The notes: generated from the letters alone by a model not told the origin. DNA of 64,000 bases from Epibacterium ulvae (GCF_018678075.1 NZ_JAHHIR010000035.1:186001-250000); one strand, 5' to 3'; positions 16,833-26,085 are shown, counted from the stretch's first letter. Numbers and translations are program-made.

Positions 16833-18022
16833 TGCGTCGTCTCAGGGCCGTTCAGTAAACGTTTGATCAGAACTTCGGCCGCCGTTCTGACCCGCACAGG
16901 AAATCCACCCACGGGTACATCAGTTTCCGCCACGAGGGGAAGCCGTTTTTCCGGCAGACCGTCCGGTTGAAACACCAGCTCTGCCAACAGGTCCCCTTGG
17001 GTGATTGGTGCCTGAAGCGGGCCGTCATAGACCACTTCGCCCTGCAATTCGTTGCGTTGCAAGGCGGGCAGCAGCACGTTCAGATCATCCTGCGCCACTA
17101 GACCCACGGTCTTTGCATTGCCCATCCAGACTTCGGCCTGAGCGACGGGAACGCCCGCTTTGGCTATTGTTTTCTGGGAAAATTGGCGAAAGGACCAGTT
17201 CACGACCGCCTCGGATTCCTCGGCGCGTTCGCGGGTGCTGCCAAGACCGGTCAGCACAAAGATAACCCGGCGATCATCCTGCAGGGCAGAGCCCACCAGA
17301 CCATAGCCCGCCTCTTCGGTGTGACCGGTTTTCAGGCCATCGGCGCCAATATTCAACGACAGCAACGGGTTACGGTTGCGCACATTGGAGGGCGCGCGGC
17401 CATCAAACAGGAACTCACGCTCGGCAAACATCGGGTAGTATTGTGGGAAATCCTCGATCAACCGCTCGGCCAGGGTGGCCAGATCCTTGACCGACATCCG
17501 ATGCCCTGCCGCAGGCCAGCCGTTGGAATTGGCAAAGGTGGAATGCTCCATCCCCATATCGCGGGCACGTTCGGTCATGTAACGGGCAAAGCCGACCTCG
17601 GTCCCATCAGGGGACAGCGCTTCGGCCAGAACCACACAGGCGTCATTGCCAGACAGCACGATAATGCCGCGCAGCAGATCCTCAACCCGGACCCGGTCCT
17701 GGGTGTTCAGGAACATGGTCGAGCCTTTGTAGCTCATGGCGTGCAGGCTGACGGGCAGCGTCTCGTTCAAGGTCAGACGCCCATCCTGCAAAGCCTCAAA
17801 AGCGATATAAAGCGTCATCAGCTTGGACATTGACGCCGGGGGCAGCGGGACGTCGGGGTTTTTGGACATCAACACGGTGTTGGTGCCCTGATCCACCACA
17901 TAGGCCGCGCGTGCCTTGGTATCAAAGGCGGCGGCGGACAGCGCCGTGAGGCTGACCATCAGGCCAGCGGCAAAGGTGGATTTCAAACTGGTCAACACGG
18001 AACGTTTCAACAGAGTGATCAC
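16829..18022 (-). CDS. D-alanyl-D-alanine carboxypeptidase (PBP5/6 type)
   Basis: 397 residues from a GTG at 18022. I chose this start because AAGGGAG lies seven bases before it, while the longer ATG frame (18058) begins inside the preceding gene. A signal peptide (LKSTFAAGLMVSLTALSAAAFDTKA) is followed by the serine peptidase S11 domain: PPASMSKLM (SxxK), LSGNDACV (SxN) and DGLKTGHTEEAGYG (KTG). The C-terminal PBP5-type beta domain ends with RTAAEVLIKRLL, compatible with an amphipathic membrane anchor. It trims the terminal D-Ala from peptidoglycan stem peptides in the periplasm. Linked to a SPOR lipoprotein upstream and tmk downstream. Confidence 0.95.
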   Translation of the reverse strand: MITLLKRSVLTSLKSTFAAGLMVSLTALSAAAFDTKARAAYVVDQGTNTVLMSKNPDVPLPPASMSKLMTLYIAFEALQDGRLTLNETLPVSLHAMSYKGSTMFLNTQDRVRVEDLLRGIIVLSGNDACVVLAEALSPDGTEVGFARYMTERARDMGMEHSTFANSNGWPAAGHRMSVKDLATLAERLIEDFPQYYPMFAEREFLFDGRAPSNVRNRNPLLSLNIGADGLKTGHTEEAGYGLVGSALQDDRRVIFVLTGLGSTRERAEESEAVVNWSFRQFSQKTIAKAGVPVAQAEVWMGNAKTVGLVAQDDLNVLLPALQRNELQGEVVYDGPLQAPITQGDLLAELVFQPDGLPEKRLPLVAETDVPVGGFPVRVRTAAEVLIKRLLNGPETTQ

Positions 18023-18041
18023 GGGCGGTCTCCCTTTGATA

Positions 18042-19037
18042 TCAGTTGGTGACAGCATATGCGTCAGTAAAGCCCGTGTCGCGTACTTGTTTCAACAATT
18101 GCGTGCGTTCCGATTTGGTTTGGGCGGGACCCACAAGGACACGCCAGAACGGTTTGCCATTTGAGGATTGCGCCAGAACCTGCGGGATCATGCCAGAATT
18201 GCGCATAATATCCGCGGTGCGTTTGGCGTTGGCTTCGACGCTAAAGATACCAATCTGCAGGAAGGGTTTTTCGAGCGAGGATCTGACAACGGGCTTGGGC
18301 GTGGGATTTGGTGCAGGCGCTGCAACTGGGGTTGGGGCAGGGGGTGCATTGGCCTCGATCGCGGCGGCGGCACCTGCGATGGGATCCAGCGATGAGGTTT
18401 CCACCGGGGCCGGAGCCAATGCGCCCAATGCGATATCGTCAGAGGCATCGGCAAGGTCTGCAACCGGGGCCTCGGATACCGCTTCTTTGCGCAGGGCCGT
18501 CACGTTGACCTCAACCGGGCCACCCGCCAACATGCCAAGCGCCTCGGCCGCGTCGGATGAGACCTGAACGCGGGGGCCGGGGATTTCGCGTTCGCGCCGG
18601 AACAGGGCGCCGATGACGAACTTACCGTTTGCGTTGTTGCGGATGATGACACGCTCGGGGTCGCGCGCATCGGGGTGGGCCACCCAGACACCGCCCAACG
18701 ACGGGCGACCATCCCACAGGCCGGTTTCAGTCACTTGGAACACATCCGGTGCTTCGACGTCGCGCTCTACCAACTCGGTCGAGGTGGCGGTGTTGATCGC
18801 GCCGCCCTCATCTGCGCCTTTATCCTTGCCTTTGAACAGGGCGCTAAAGCGTTTGCCAAATCCGGGTTTTTCGGCACCTGCAGCGCTGTCGGACAGCGTC
18901 GTTGTTTCTGCACCCGGTGTGCCGTCAGCAAATGGTTCACCGCTGCTGGTGGTTTGGCAGGCTGCCAAAGCGGAGACCAGCGCCAGCGAGACGACCATCT
19001 GCGTGCCGCGAATTTTCATAGAAGGAGACTTCTGCAT
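18042..19037 (-). CDS. SPOR domain lipoprotein, RlpA-like
   Basis: 331 residues. A short N-terminus and hydrophobic stretch end in a lipobox (ALAAC, about residues 23-27), so it is probably an outer-membrane or periplasmic lipoprotein. A middle block (SLGGVWVAHPDARDPERVIIRNNANGKFVIGALFRREREIPGPRVQVSSDAAEALG) has the look of a double-psi beta-barrel as in RlpA. A Pro/Ala-rich linker follows, and the C-terminal 75 residues (PFLQIGIFSVEANAKRTADIMRN...) form a SPOR domain, which binds denuded septal peptidoglycan. First gene of the run leading to the DD-carboxypeptidase. The start at 19037 is preferred for its AAGGA about 11 bases upstream. Confidence 0.88.
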   Translation of the reverse strand: MQKSPSMKIRGTQMVVSLALVSALAACQTTSSGEPFADGTPGAETTTLSDSAAGAEKPGFGKRFSALFKGKDKGADEGGAINTATSTELVERDVEAPDVFQVTETGLWDGRPSLGGVWVAHPDARDPERVIIRNNANGKFVIGALFRREREIPGPRVQVSSDAAEALGMLAGGPVEVNVTALRKEAVSEAPVADLADASDDIALGALAPAPVETSSLDPIAGAAAAIEANAPPAPTPVAAPAPNPTPKPVVRSSLEKPFLQIGIFSVEANAKRTADIMRNSGMIPQVLAQSSNGKPFWRVLVGPAQTKSERTQLLKQVRDTGFTDAYAVTN

Positions 19038-19271
19038 CCTCAGTGTCCTTGCCTGTTTTTACTGCCGCTATGATGCTCTTTGCCTGTGGGCATCTTTGGC
19101 CGGCCTATTATGTTTGCGATCACCATAACCAGATGGTGTACACAAGAAAACCCTACGCCCAAGAGGTCGGCAATAATCTGACAGACTCTGGTGACAAGGT
19201 TGTGAATTTGCAGGAGCGTCGATTTCCCACTTGCATCAAATCCGAGCAACGCCTAAACCCCACGCCAGACC

Positions 19272-19361
19272 GGGGAGGTGGCAGAGTGGTCGAATGCGGC
19301 GGTCTTGAAAACCGTTGAACGTGAGAGCGTTCCCAGGGTTCGAATCCCTGTCTCCCCGCCA
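19272..19361 (+). tRNA. tRNA-Ser (UGA anticodon)
   Basis: A 90-base serine tRNA. The acceptor stem (19272-19278 with 19351-19357) pairs fully with one G-T wobble. The anticodon loop CTTGAAA carries TGA at 19306-19308, there is a long variable arm as expected for class II tRNAs, and the T-loop is GGTTCGAATCC. The 3' CCA is encoded (19359-19361). It reads UCA and, by wobble, other UCN codons. Confidence 0.97.
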
Positions 19362-19622
19362 CTCTCTCTCTGCACCGGTGATTTTAGTTATTTGCGATCG
19401 CGCGCTGCGGCGCGGCGATTGACGGGCCTGCGGTCGTGCCCTTTGTGGTTTTGCCTTTTAAATCAGCGATGCGGGGCAAAGATTGCATGTGTTCGGCAGC
19501 GCGGGGTCGCGTTGGGCTTGTTCAATAAGATGGCGCGCAGGAAACTTGTGGGGCGTGGCCCGTTTAAACGGGCGCGCACTATCGCAGAACAGCCCTCTCA
19601 TAACACAAGTGAAGTGCCGACA

Positions 19623-20576
19623 ATGACCCAGCCGCCTTTTTCGTTTCAGCCCGTCTCGGCCATGGATGTGCCGCGGTTTGCCGGCATGCCGACCTTTATG
19701 CGGCTGCCCCATGTTCCGATGGGGTCCGAGCATTTTGATGCGGTGGATATTGGACTTGTCGGGGTGCCCTGGGACACGGGCACCACCAATCGCCCCGGTG
19801 CGCGCCATGGGCCGCGTCAGTTGCGGGATCTGTCGACCATGATCCGTGCCCGGCATCCGGTGTCTGGGATCGAACCGTTTGTGGCGCGCAAGTGTGCGGA
19901 CCTTGGTGACTGCCCGGTGAACCCTGCCGACACGATGGATACGCTTGGGCGGGTGACCGAGTATTTCACTGCGCTACACGCCGCCGGTGTCACACCGCTG
20001 GTTGCCGGGGGCGATCACCTTATCACCTTGCCGGTGTTGCGTGGGTTGGCGCAGGATGGCCCCTTGGGCATGGTCCATTTTGACGCCCATACGGATCTGT
20101 TCGACAGCTATTTCAACGGCTGCAAGTACACCCACGGCACCCCGTTTCGCCGCGCGATTGAGGAAGGGCTGCTGGATCCCAAGCGAATGATCCAGATTGG
20201 TATTCGCGGCACACGCGGTGGCGATGATGTGGAATGGGGGCTGGAGCAGGGCATTCGCATCGTCACCATAGAAGAGCTTTATGACACCGGTTTTGATGTG
20301 ATCATGGCCGAGGCCCGCCAGATTGTTGGTGATCTGCCCACCTATGTGACCTTTGATATCGACAGTATCGACCCCGCCTTTGCGCCGGGCACCGGCACGC
20401 CCGAGATCGGCGGTTTTACCGCATTGGAGGCGCAGCGGATGGTGCGTAAGTTGCAGGGGTTAAACCTGGTGGGGGCCGATCTGGTGGAGGTCAGCCCGCC
20501 CTTTGATGCGTCTGGCGGGACGGCCTGGGTCGGGGCCTCGATCATGTTTGAACTGCTCTGCGTGCTGGCCGCATAA
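19623..20576 (+). CDS. speB: Agmatinase-type ureohydrolase
   Basis: 317 residues of the arginase/agmatinase family, hydrolysing a guanidino compound to an amine and urea. The binuclear Mn ligands are present: AGGDHLITLP (His), HFDAHTDLFDSYF (Asp-x-His-x-Asp) and FDIDSIDPAFAPGTGTPEIGG (Asp-x-Asp). The ATG at 19623 gives the family N-terminus; the longer open frame upstream runs through the tRNA and is not coding. Agmatinase is the likeliest activity, but guanidinobutyrase or guanidinopropionase relatives share all these residues. Stands alone, 261 bases after the tRNA. Confidence 0.9.
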   Translation: MTQPPFSFQPVSAMDVPRFAGMPTFMRLPHVPMGSEHFDAVDIGLVGVPWDTGTTNRPGARHGPRQLRDLSTMIRARHPVSGIEPFVARKCADLGDCPVNPADTMDTLGRVTEYFTALHAAGVTPLVAGGDHLITLPVLRGLAQDGPLGMVHFDAHTDLFDSYFNGCKYTHGTPFRRAIEEGLLDPKRMIQIGIRGTRGGDDVEWGLEQGIRIVTIEELYDTGFDVIMAEARQIVGDLPTYVTFDIDSIDPAFAPGTGTPEIGGFTALEAQRMVRKLQGLNLVGADLVEVSPPFDASGGTAWVGASIMFELLCVLAA

Positions 20577-20736
20577 CCAATATTTGGGTTGAACCTCGCC
20601 GTGGCGTTTAACCCAAAATGCGGTGTAAACGGCAAAACATGCTTAAATAGTGGAACTTCCCCTTGGTATTTACGCGGAAACACGGATAATCCGCGCCAAT
20701 GACCGGTTGAGGCCGGCTTAAGGGAAGGAGCAGGTC

Positions 20737-21255
20737 ATGGAGCTGATGGATGTAGAGGCGGCGCGTGTGCGTCTTGCGGCCCTGTCGCGGCTTGAGGTGC
20801 ATCTGTCGTTTCGGATCTCGCGACTGTGCAAGCTTCTGGACAATCACGCGATCAAGAACCTGAAACACCCGGATTTGAACCTGACGGATTACCGGATCCT
20901 GTTGGTTCTGGATATCTTCAATGAGGCAAGCGCCGCTGAGCTGTCCCGTTTGATGGTCATTGACCGTGCGCAAATCAGCCGCTCGGTCGGGGCCTTGCGC
21001 AAGGCGGAATTCCTGACCGAACGGAGTGATCCTGGCAACAAGCGGCGCAAGCTCTTGTCCTTGACCGACAAAGGACGCGCGACGCTGGCCGAGGAAGAGC
21101 CGTTTTTCACCGACCGTCAGAATATGTTTGAGGACATGTTGACGCGTGAAGAGCTGTCGGGGTTGATGGTGGCAATCGACAAGCTGTCGCGGCATCTGGC
21201 GCAGGATCTGGACCAACCCCAAGCAATGCCAAGCTCGCAGGGTAAACTGCCCTGA
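20737..21255 (+). CDS. MarR family transcriptional regulator
   Basis: 172 residues with a winged helix-turn-helix of the MarR type: LTDYRILLVLDIF, then the recognition region ASAAELSRLMVIDRAQISRSVGALRKAEFLTERSDPGNKRRKLLSLTDKGRATL with the wing. Long N- and C-terminal helices provide dimerisation. A strong AAGGGAAGGAG site precedes the ATG. An inverted repeat (CGCGGA/TCCGCG at about 20672-20694) lies about 45 bases upstream and could be its operator. It converges with hppD across 33 bases, so a role in aromatic-acid catabolism is possible but only inferred. Confidence 0.92.
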   Translation: MELMDVEAARVRLAALSRLEVHLSFRISRLCKLLDNHAIKNLKHPDLNLTDYRILLVLDIFNEASAAELSRLMVIDRAQISRSVGALRKAEFLTERSDPGNKRRKLLSLTDKGRATLAEEEPFFTDRQNMFEDMLTREELSGLMVAIDKLSRHLAQDLDQPQAMPSSQGKLP

Positions 21256-21288
21256 TCCAGACCGGCAGGGCAGTTTGCTGGCTGTGGG

Positions 21289-22395
21289 TTATTCGCCGGC
21301 TTTTAACACGCCGCGCTGGATCTGGTCGGCTTCGATGGATTCAAACAGCGCTTTGAAGTTGCCCTCGCCAAATCCGTCATCGCCTTTGCGCTGGATGAAC
21401 TCAAAGAAGATCGGCCCGATCACGGTTTTTGAGAAGATCTGCAACAAGATCCGCGTTGTGCCGCCATCCACCACGCCTTCGCCGTCGATCAAGATGCCGT
21501 ATTTCATCATCTTATCAATTGGTTCCTGGTGATCGGTGACCCGCTCCTGGGACATGTCGTAATAGGTCTGAGGCGGTTTGGGCATGAATTTGATGCCATT
21601 GTCGGCGATCTGATCCACCGCGTCATAGATCTCTTCGGTGCCAACCGCGATGTGTTGAATGCCTTCGCCCTTGTAGCGGCGCAGATATTCTTCGATCTGG
21701 CTGGTCTCATCCGCGCTTTCGTTGATCGGGATGCGGATCTTGCCATCGGGGGAGGTCAACGCGCGCGAGAACAGGCCCGTGTGTTTGCCTTTGATGTCAA
21801 AGAAGCGGATTTCCTTGAAGTTAAACGCCTTGGCGTAGAAGTCATACCAGGTCGCCATATTGCCGCGCTGCACATTGTGGGTGAGGTGGTCGAGGTAGTA
21901 AAAGCTCGCCCCGGTGGGTTTGGGATCGACCGCCTCCAGCCAGTTGAATTCCACAGAATAGCAGGAACCTTTGTCGCCGTAGGTGTCAACAAAATACAAA
22001 AGCGAGCCGCCGATGCCGATGACTGCAGGAACATCCATCGATTTGCCGGGGCCGGTGTATTCCTTGGCCCCATAGTCCAACGCGCATTTCAGTGCGTGTT
22101 GGGCGTCGACCACCCGCCAGGCCATAGCAGGCGCACAGGGGCCGTGTTCGGCGACAAATTCTGCGCCGTGGCTGCCAGGTTCGCGATTGATCAGATAATT
22201 GATGTCGCCCTGACGATAGAGAGAGATGTCTTTTTCTTTGTGACGCGCAACCTCTACATAGCCCATGTTTTGAAACAGCTCTTCCAACGCGCCGGGGTCG
22301 GGGTGGGCGAATTCGACGAATTCGAACCCATCGGTTCCGGCAACATTGTTTTCATCGATGGTGGCTTGTGGCGCGTCATGTGGAAAGGGACCCAT
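21289..22395 (-). CDS. hppD: 4-hydroxyphenylpyruvate dioxygenase
   Basis: 368 residues. Converts 4-hydroxyphenylpyruvate to homogentisate in tyrosine breakdown. Two vicinal-oxygen-chelate halves are present; the iron ligands are the histidines of YYLDHLTHNV and GIQHIAVG and the glutamate of FFEFIQRKG (about residues 168, 247 and 331). The frame opens at 22446, but the second of two closely spaced ATGs, at 22395, has GGAGG seven bases before it and gives the normal N-terminus. No hmgA or other homogentisate genes are adjacent. A dyad at 22471-22488 lies 76 bases upstream. Confidence 0.95.
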   Translation of the reverse strand: MGPFPHDAPQATIDENNVAGTDGFEFVEFAHPDPGALEELFQNMGYVEVARHKEKDISLYRQGDINYLINREPGSHGAEFVAEHGPCAPAMAWRVVDAQHALKCALDYGAKEYTGPGKSMDVPAVIGIGGSLLYFVDTYGDKGSCYSVEFNWLEAVDPKPTGASFYYLDHLTHNVQRGNMATWYDFYAKAFNFKEIRFFDIKGKHTGLFSRALTSPDGKIRIPINESADETSQIEEYLRRYKGEGIQHIAVGTEEIYDAVDQIADNGIKFMPKPPQTYYDMSQERVTDHQEPIDKMMKYGILIDGEGVVDGGTTRILLQIFSKTVIGPIFFEFIQRKGDDGFGEGNFKALFESIEADQIQRGVLKAGE

Positions 22396-22742
22396 GGTCA
22401 TCCTCCATTGCAAGTCGCGCTGACGTGCCCTGCACGCGACATACAAATTCCCGGCCCGCGGGGATCTGCCTGATCGTGATGCAGATCATGGGAAGTGTCG
22501 CGCCTGACGTGATGACTTGTCAACACTTGCGTGGGGGCGTCCGGAAATACCCTCACGTCATTTAGGACAGTGGGCGGCGGGCAGCTGGTGCGCGCCACAG
22601 GTTCTGCGGGTTTCTGGGCGAGGGGCCACACCACAAAGGTGTTGACGTTTGTGTCATAGAATTGGTCGGATGCACTGGATTGGGGGTGGGGAATCTGGTT
22701 TACGTTGGCACAGTCCCCTGACGCCGGAGTTCGTGGCACATT
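22396..22742. other. Divergent promoter region between hppD and the flavin reductase gene
   Basis: About 350 bases without a convincing gene. An 18-base dyad, TGATC-N8-GATCA (22471-22488), lies upstream of hppD and is a possible operator. A minus-strand TTGACA (around 22521) could be an hppD -35 element, but no good -10 follows. Confidence 0.35.
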
Positions 22743-23270
22743 ATGACGCATCAGACCGACTTTGTTCCCTCTGCTGAAAACAGCCGTCTCTTGCGCGATG
22801 CCTTTGGGCGGTTTGCGACCGGGGTGACCATTGTCACCGTGGCAAGCGAGGACGGGCCGGTGGCGATCACCGCGAACAGTTTCTCTTCCTTGTCGCTCAG
22901 CCCGCCTTTGTTGTTGTGGTCCATTGATCGCGGCGCAAACCGGTTTCGCTATTTCGAGCAGGCGGAGCATTTTGCCGTGCATATCCTGTCTGCCGCGCAA
23001 AAGTCCCTTTGCTGGGATGTGGCCAAGGACGCCTTTTGCTTGCGAGGACGTGCGTTGGGTGAAAACGGCGATGGGGTTCCTTTGTTGGAGGGGGCGTTGG
23101 CGCGGTTTGAATGTGCGCGCCATGCGGCCTATGACGGCGGCGACCACATGATCTGTGTCGGTCGGGTGCTGCGTGCAAGCCTGTCTGAGGCAGACTGCGC
23201 GGATGCAAGCGAGGCGCTGACGTTCTTCAAAGGCAGCGAAGGTCGCTTCCATCCAATCGAAAGCGCGTGA
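22743..23270 (+). CDS. Flavin reductase family protein (HpaC-like)
   Basis: 175 residues of the short-chain flavin reductase family, which binds FMN in a split-barrel dimer and supplies reduced flavin to monooxygenases. Typical stretches are LLRDAFGRFATGVTIVTV at the N-terminus, ITANSFSSLSLSPPLLLWSI and the C-terminal DHMICVGRVL. No partner oxygenase is encoded next to it. It is divergent from hppD, an aromatic-ring enzyme, which hints at an aromatic substrate but does not show it. Confidence 0.9.
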   Translation: MTHQTDFVPSAENSRLLRDAFGRFATGVTIVTVASEDGPVAITANSFSSLSLSPPLLLWSIDRGANRFRYFEQAEHFAVHILSAAQKSLCWDVAKDAFCLRGRALGENGDGVPLLEGALARFECARHAAYDGGDHMICVGRVLRASLSEADCADASEALTFFKGSEGRFHPIESA

Positions 23271-23405
23271 TCCCTGACGCTGCCCTTACGTCATTGCGAC
23301 TTTCACGCCACGATCCGTGAAATCTCCAAAAACGCATATATGGCCATTGTCTCGAATTTGTTAACAATGGGTTAACAAAAATAAACCGAGGTAGGATCAG
23401 AGCAG

Positions 23406-24461
23406 ATGAAAACGGGCTTGAATGGCGCGTTTGTTCTCTCATGGTCGCAGACAGAAATAGACGGCCTTCCGGCCACCACCCCCGAGGCATTGCAAGTGGG
23501 CTCGGCGTGGTCCTGGCAAGGGCAGGCTGTGCGGGTGGATGGGCCTGCATCTGCGTTGCGACTGGGTGAGACAGCAAACGGCACCGACATGCGCCTCCGC
23601 GCAGCAAAGATTGTACGCAAAATGGTCGGCGTGGCGCTGGAACCTGATCGCGCGCCTGTGGCCGAAATGACGCCGCTGCGTGACAGCTGTTTTCAGGTCA
23701 CCAATGGGGTGCAAAGCTTTACGGTCACCTTGATCGATGTGGGGCCGGATCAGCCGCCGTTGTTGATGTTCTTGGGCGCTGTGCCGCCGCATGATCAGGA
23801 TCTGTGGGTGACGCATGTCACGCTGGATCCGATGCGGTTTGGGGCGGTGCCTGCACGCAATGGGGTGATCTGTTTCACGCCAGGCACCCAGATCGCAACG
23901 CCCGATGGGCCGCGTCTGGTGGAGGAGCTGCGCGAAGGAGATATGCTGCAGACCCGCGACAATGGCGCGCAACCTTTGCGTTGGGTGGGCGGTCGCCGGA
24001 TGAGCGGCGCGCGTCTGCATGTGATGCCATCTTTGCGTCCCGTCCGCATTCGCGCCGGCGCGCTGGGCATAGAACGTCCCGAAGAAGAACTGCTGGTGTC
24101 ACCCGAACATCGCATGTTGATAAAAGGTCGCCATGTGCAGGCGCTGTTCAACACACCCGAGGTCATGGTGGCCGCGCGGGATCTGGTCAACAACCGGTCG
24201 ATCATCGTGGACCATCACGTGCGCCAGGTGACATATGTTCATCTGCTGCTGGACGGACATCAGGTGGTCTGGGCCAATGGGGTCGAGACAGAGAGCTTCC
24301 ATCCGGCCAGTGCCGCGCTGGAGGCTTTGGCGCCGCAGGATCGCGCGCGTCTGCTGGCGGAATTGCCCGAGGCTGAGCACGACCCGATGCGGTTTGGTGG
24401 CTTTGTGCGGCGCAATCTGAACCGGTCCGAGGCTGCGATCTTGCTGCATGATGCGGCCTGA
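23406..24461 (+). CDS. Hint domain-containing protein
   Basis: 351 residues with an N-terminal beta-rich part (about 1-150) and a Hint (hedgehog/intein) module starting at Cys156: ICFTPGTQIATPDGPRLVEELREGDMLQTRDNGAQPLRWVG, later VSPEHRMLIKG and a C-terminal VETESFHP. Cys156 is the residue that makes the N-S acyl shift in true Hint proteins. The usual intein C-terminal His-Asn is not present, so only N-terminal cleavage or attachment would be possible. Many such proteins occur in Rhodobacteraceae, without known function. GTAGGAT precedes the ATG. No signal peptide is evident. Confidence 0.88.
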   Translation: MKTGLNGAFVLSWSQTEIDGLPATTPEALQVGSAWSWQGQAVRVDGPASALRLGETANGTDMRLRAAKIVRKMVGVALEPDRAPVAEMTPLRDSCFQVTNGVQSFTVTLIDVGPDQPPLLMFLGAVPPHDQDLWVTHVTLDPMRFGAVPARNGVICFTPGTQIATPDGPRLVEELREGDMLQTRDNGAQPLRWVGGRRMSGARLHVMPSLRPVRIRAGALGIERPEEELLVSPEHRMLIKGRHVQALFNTPEVMVAARDLVNNRSIIVDHHVRQVTYVHLLLDGHQVVWANGVETESFHPASAALEALAPQDRARLLAELPEAEHDPMRFGGFVRRNLNRSEAAILLHDAA

Positions 24462-24494
24462 TCCGCGAAATCGGGACGTGGCGCTATATAGCTG

Positions 24495-24525
24495 TTGACT
24501 CCTCCCGGCGTTCCTATAGAAGCGC
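24495..24525 (+). promoter_or_regulatory. Putative rpsD promoter
   Basis: TTGACT followed after about 16 bases by TAGAAG, roughly 150 bases before rpsD. The -35 match is good and the -10 match weak; the leader could host autogenous S4 control, but no structure was proven. Confidence 0.3.
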
Positions 24526-24674
24526 GGCTTCATTGGTGTTGGTGGCCTCCGCAAGGGGATGCCTGTCATGTCTGGTTCCAACAGGATCATTCAAGAGGAC
24601 AACGCCCTTCTATTGTTGCGGTTTGAACCGGGTTCGGACCAGGTCGCGACGCCATTTTTGAAGGAGATCAGCGT

Positions 24675-25295
24675 ATGACTAAACGTACCGCTGCCAAGTA
24701 TAAAATTGACCGCCGTATGGGCGAAAACATCTGGGGCCGTCCAAAGTCCCCGCTGAACCGTCGTGAATATGGCCCCGGCCAGCACGGTCAGCGCCGTAAA
24801 GGCAAACTGTCTGACTTTGGTATCCAACTGCGCGCCAAGCAGAAGCTGAAAGGCTACTACGGCGACCTGACCGAGAAGCAATTCCGCCGCATTTACTCCG
24901 ATGCTGAGCGTGTAAAAGGCGACACCGGTGAAAACCTGATCGGCCTGCTGGAGCGTCGTCTGGACGCTGTTGTGTACCGCGCCAAATTCGTTCCGACCGT
25001 ATTTGCGGCCCGTCAGTTCGTGAACCACGGCCACGTTCTGGTGAACGGCAAGAAGGTCAACATCCCGTCTTACCGCGTTAAAGAAGGCGACGTGATCGAA
25101 GTTCGCGAAAAGTCCAAGCAAATGGCCGCCATCCTGGAAGCGGTTCAGCTGCCAGAGCGTGACGTTCCGGACTACATCGACGTTGACCACTCCAAACTGG
25201 TTGCCACCTACGTGCGCGCCCCGGGCCTGTCGGATGTTCCGTACCCGGTTGTTATGGAGCCAAACCTGGTTGTTGAATTCTACGCGAAGAACTAA
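24675..25295 (+). CDS. rpsD: 30S ribosomal protein S4
   Basis: 206 residues. S4 binds 16S rRNA and starts assembly of the small subunit. The sequence shows the N-terminal Mg/rRNA-binding part ([49 protein letters not shown]), the S4 RNA-binding domain [42 protein letters not shown], and the expected C-terminus VEFYAKN. The zinc cysteines of some S4 proteins are absent, as is normal in alphaproteobacteria. An AAGGAGAT site is optimally spaced. Monocistronic, with its own terminator. Confidence 0.98.
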   Translation: MTKRTAAKYKIDRRMGENIWGRPKSPLNRREYGPGQHGQRRKGKLSDFGIQLRAKQKLKGYYGDLTEKQFRRIYSDAERVKGDTGENLIGLLERRLDAVVYRAKFVPTVFAARQFVNHGHVLVNGKKVNIPSYRVKEGDVIEVREKSKQMAAILEAVQLPERDVPDYIDVDHSKLVATYVRAPGLSDVPYPVVMEPNLVVEFYAKN

Positions 25296-25321
25296 TCTTC
25301 GCCGCACCAGTCGAGACTTTC

Positions 25322-25353
25322 AAAGGGCTGCCTGTTTCAGGCGGCCCTTTTTG
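25322..25353 (+). terminator. Rho-independent terminator of rpsD
   Basis: A 12-13 bp GC-rich stem (25322-25334 with 25338-25350) and three-base loop end in five Ts, 27 bases after the rpsD stop. Confidence 0.9.
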
Positions 25354-25494
25354 CATTTGGGGGTGTGCACACAATTTCATCATTGTGATTGTCAAATAGG
25401 TTTATTTTTTCATAAAGTTTTCGAGATCACATTTTGAGGGCGTGCCTGAGGCCTGTTGCTACAGGACAAAAAGCGCCCGGGGCAACGGGAAGTA

Positions 25495-26067
25495 ATGATG
25501 AACTATGTTAAACTGGGCCTCGGCCTGGCTTTGGGATTTTGTGCGCATATGGCAGCGGCGGGGCCGCTGAAACTGGAGCCTGCCAACCCGCAGCCCGCCA
25601 ATCTGAAACCGGGGCTTGCGGTGCAATATGCCTATCCGGCCGATGTGCGGAACCTGAAATCCGCTGAAAGCGCGCTGCGGTATAAGGTTGAGCAGGGCGC
25701 GCCGCTTGCTGGATTGGATCACCGTGACACGGATGTGGGGGAAAAGGTGCTGACCTCTACCCGCGCGGAACGGGTTGTCGCCGATATCTCTGGGTTTGTG
25801 CATTTCGACGCGCCGGGGCAGTACACCATCGATTTCCTGACCAACGACGGGCTGCGTGCCACGGTTGGTGGGCAGATTGTGGGCGAATTTGACGGCCGCC
25901 AACCCTGCGAAGAAACATTCGCGGTGGATGTCGAGGTGCCAACGGCGGGTTGGTATCCGCTGAAGGCCTTGTATTACCAACGTCTGAACACGGCCTGTCT
26001 GCATATGCGCATGGGGCCGGTGGGCAAGCGGGTGAAATGGATGCCTGACAGCGCCTTTGGCCATTAA
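25495..26067 (+). CDS. PA14-like secreted protein
   Basis: 190 residues from ATG 25495 (two adjacent ATGs; a longer frame to 25456 lacks a ribosome-binding site). The signal peptide MMNYVKLGLGLALGFCAHMAAAG directs it to the periplasm. The C-terminal half reads like a PA14 beta-sandwich: FVHFDAPGQYTIDFLTNDGLRATVGGQIVGEFDGRQPCEETFAVDVEVPTAGWYPLKALYYQRLNTACLHMRMGPVG, where LTNDGLRATVGGQIV is the usual DDG(S/A)xLxIDG-like turn. Two cysteines near the end could pair. PA14 modules usually bind carbohydrates. Isolated gene after rpsD; role unknown. Confidence 0.75.
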   Translation: MMNYVKLGLGLALGFCAHMAAAGPLKLEPANPQPANLKPGLAVQYAYPADVRNLKSAESALRYKVEQGAPLAGLDHRDTDVGEKVLTSTRAERVVADISGFVHFDAPGQYTIDFLTNDGLRATVGGQIVGEFDGRQPCEETFAVDVEVPTAGWYPLKALYYQRLNTACLHMRMGPVGKRVKWMPDSAFGH

Positions 26068-26085
26068 GTACCTGAAAAATATGGG

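Noticed and set aside
19272-19622. Extending the ureohydrolase back to an upstream start at 19278
   Set aside because: That frame runs through the tRNA-Ser gene; the ATG at 19623 gives the normal family N-terminus.
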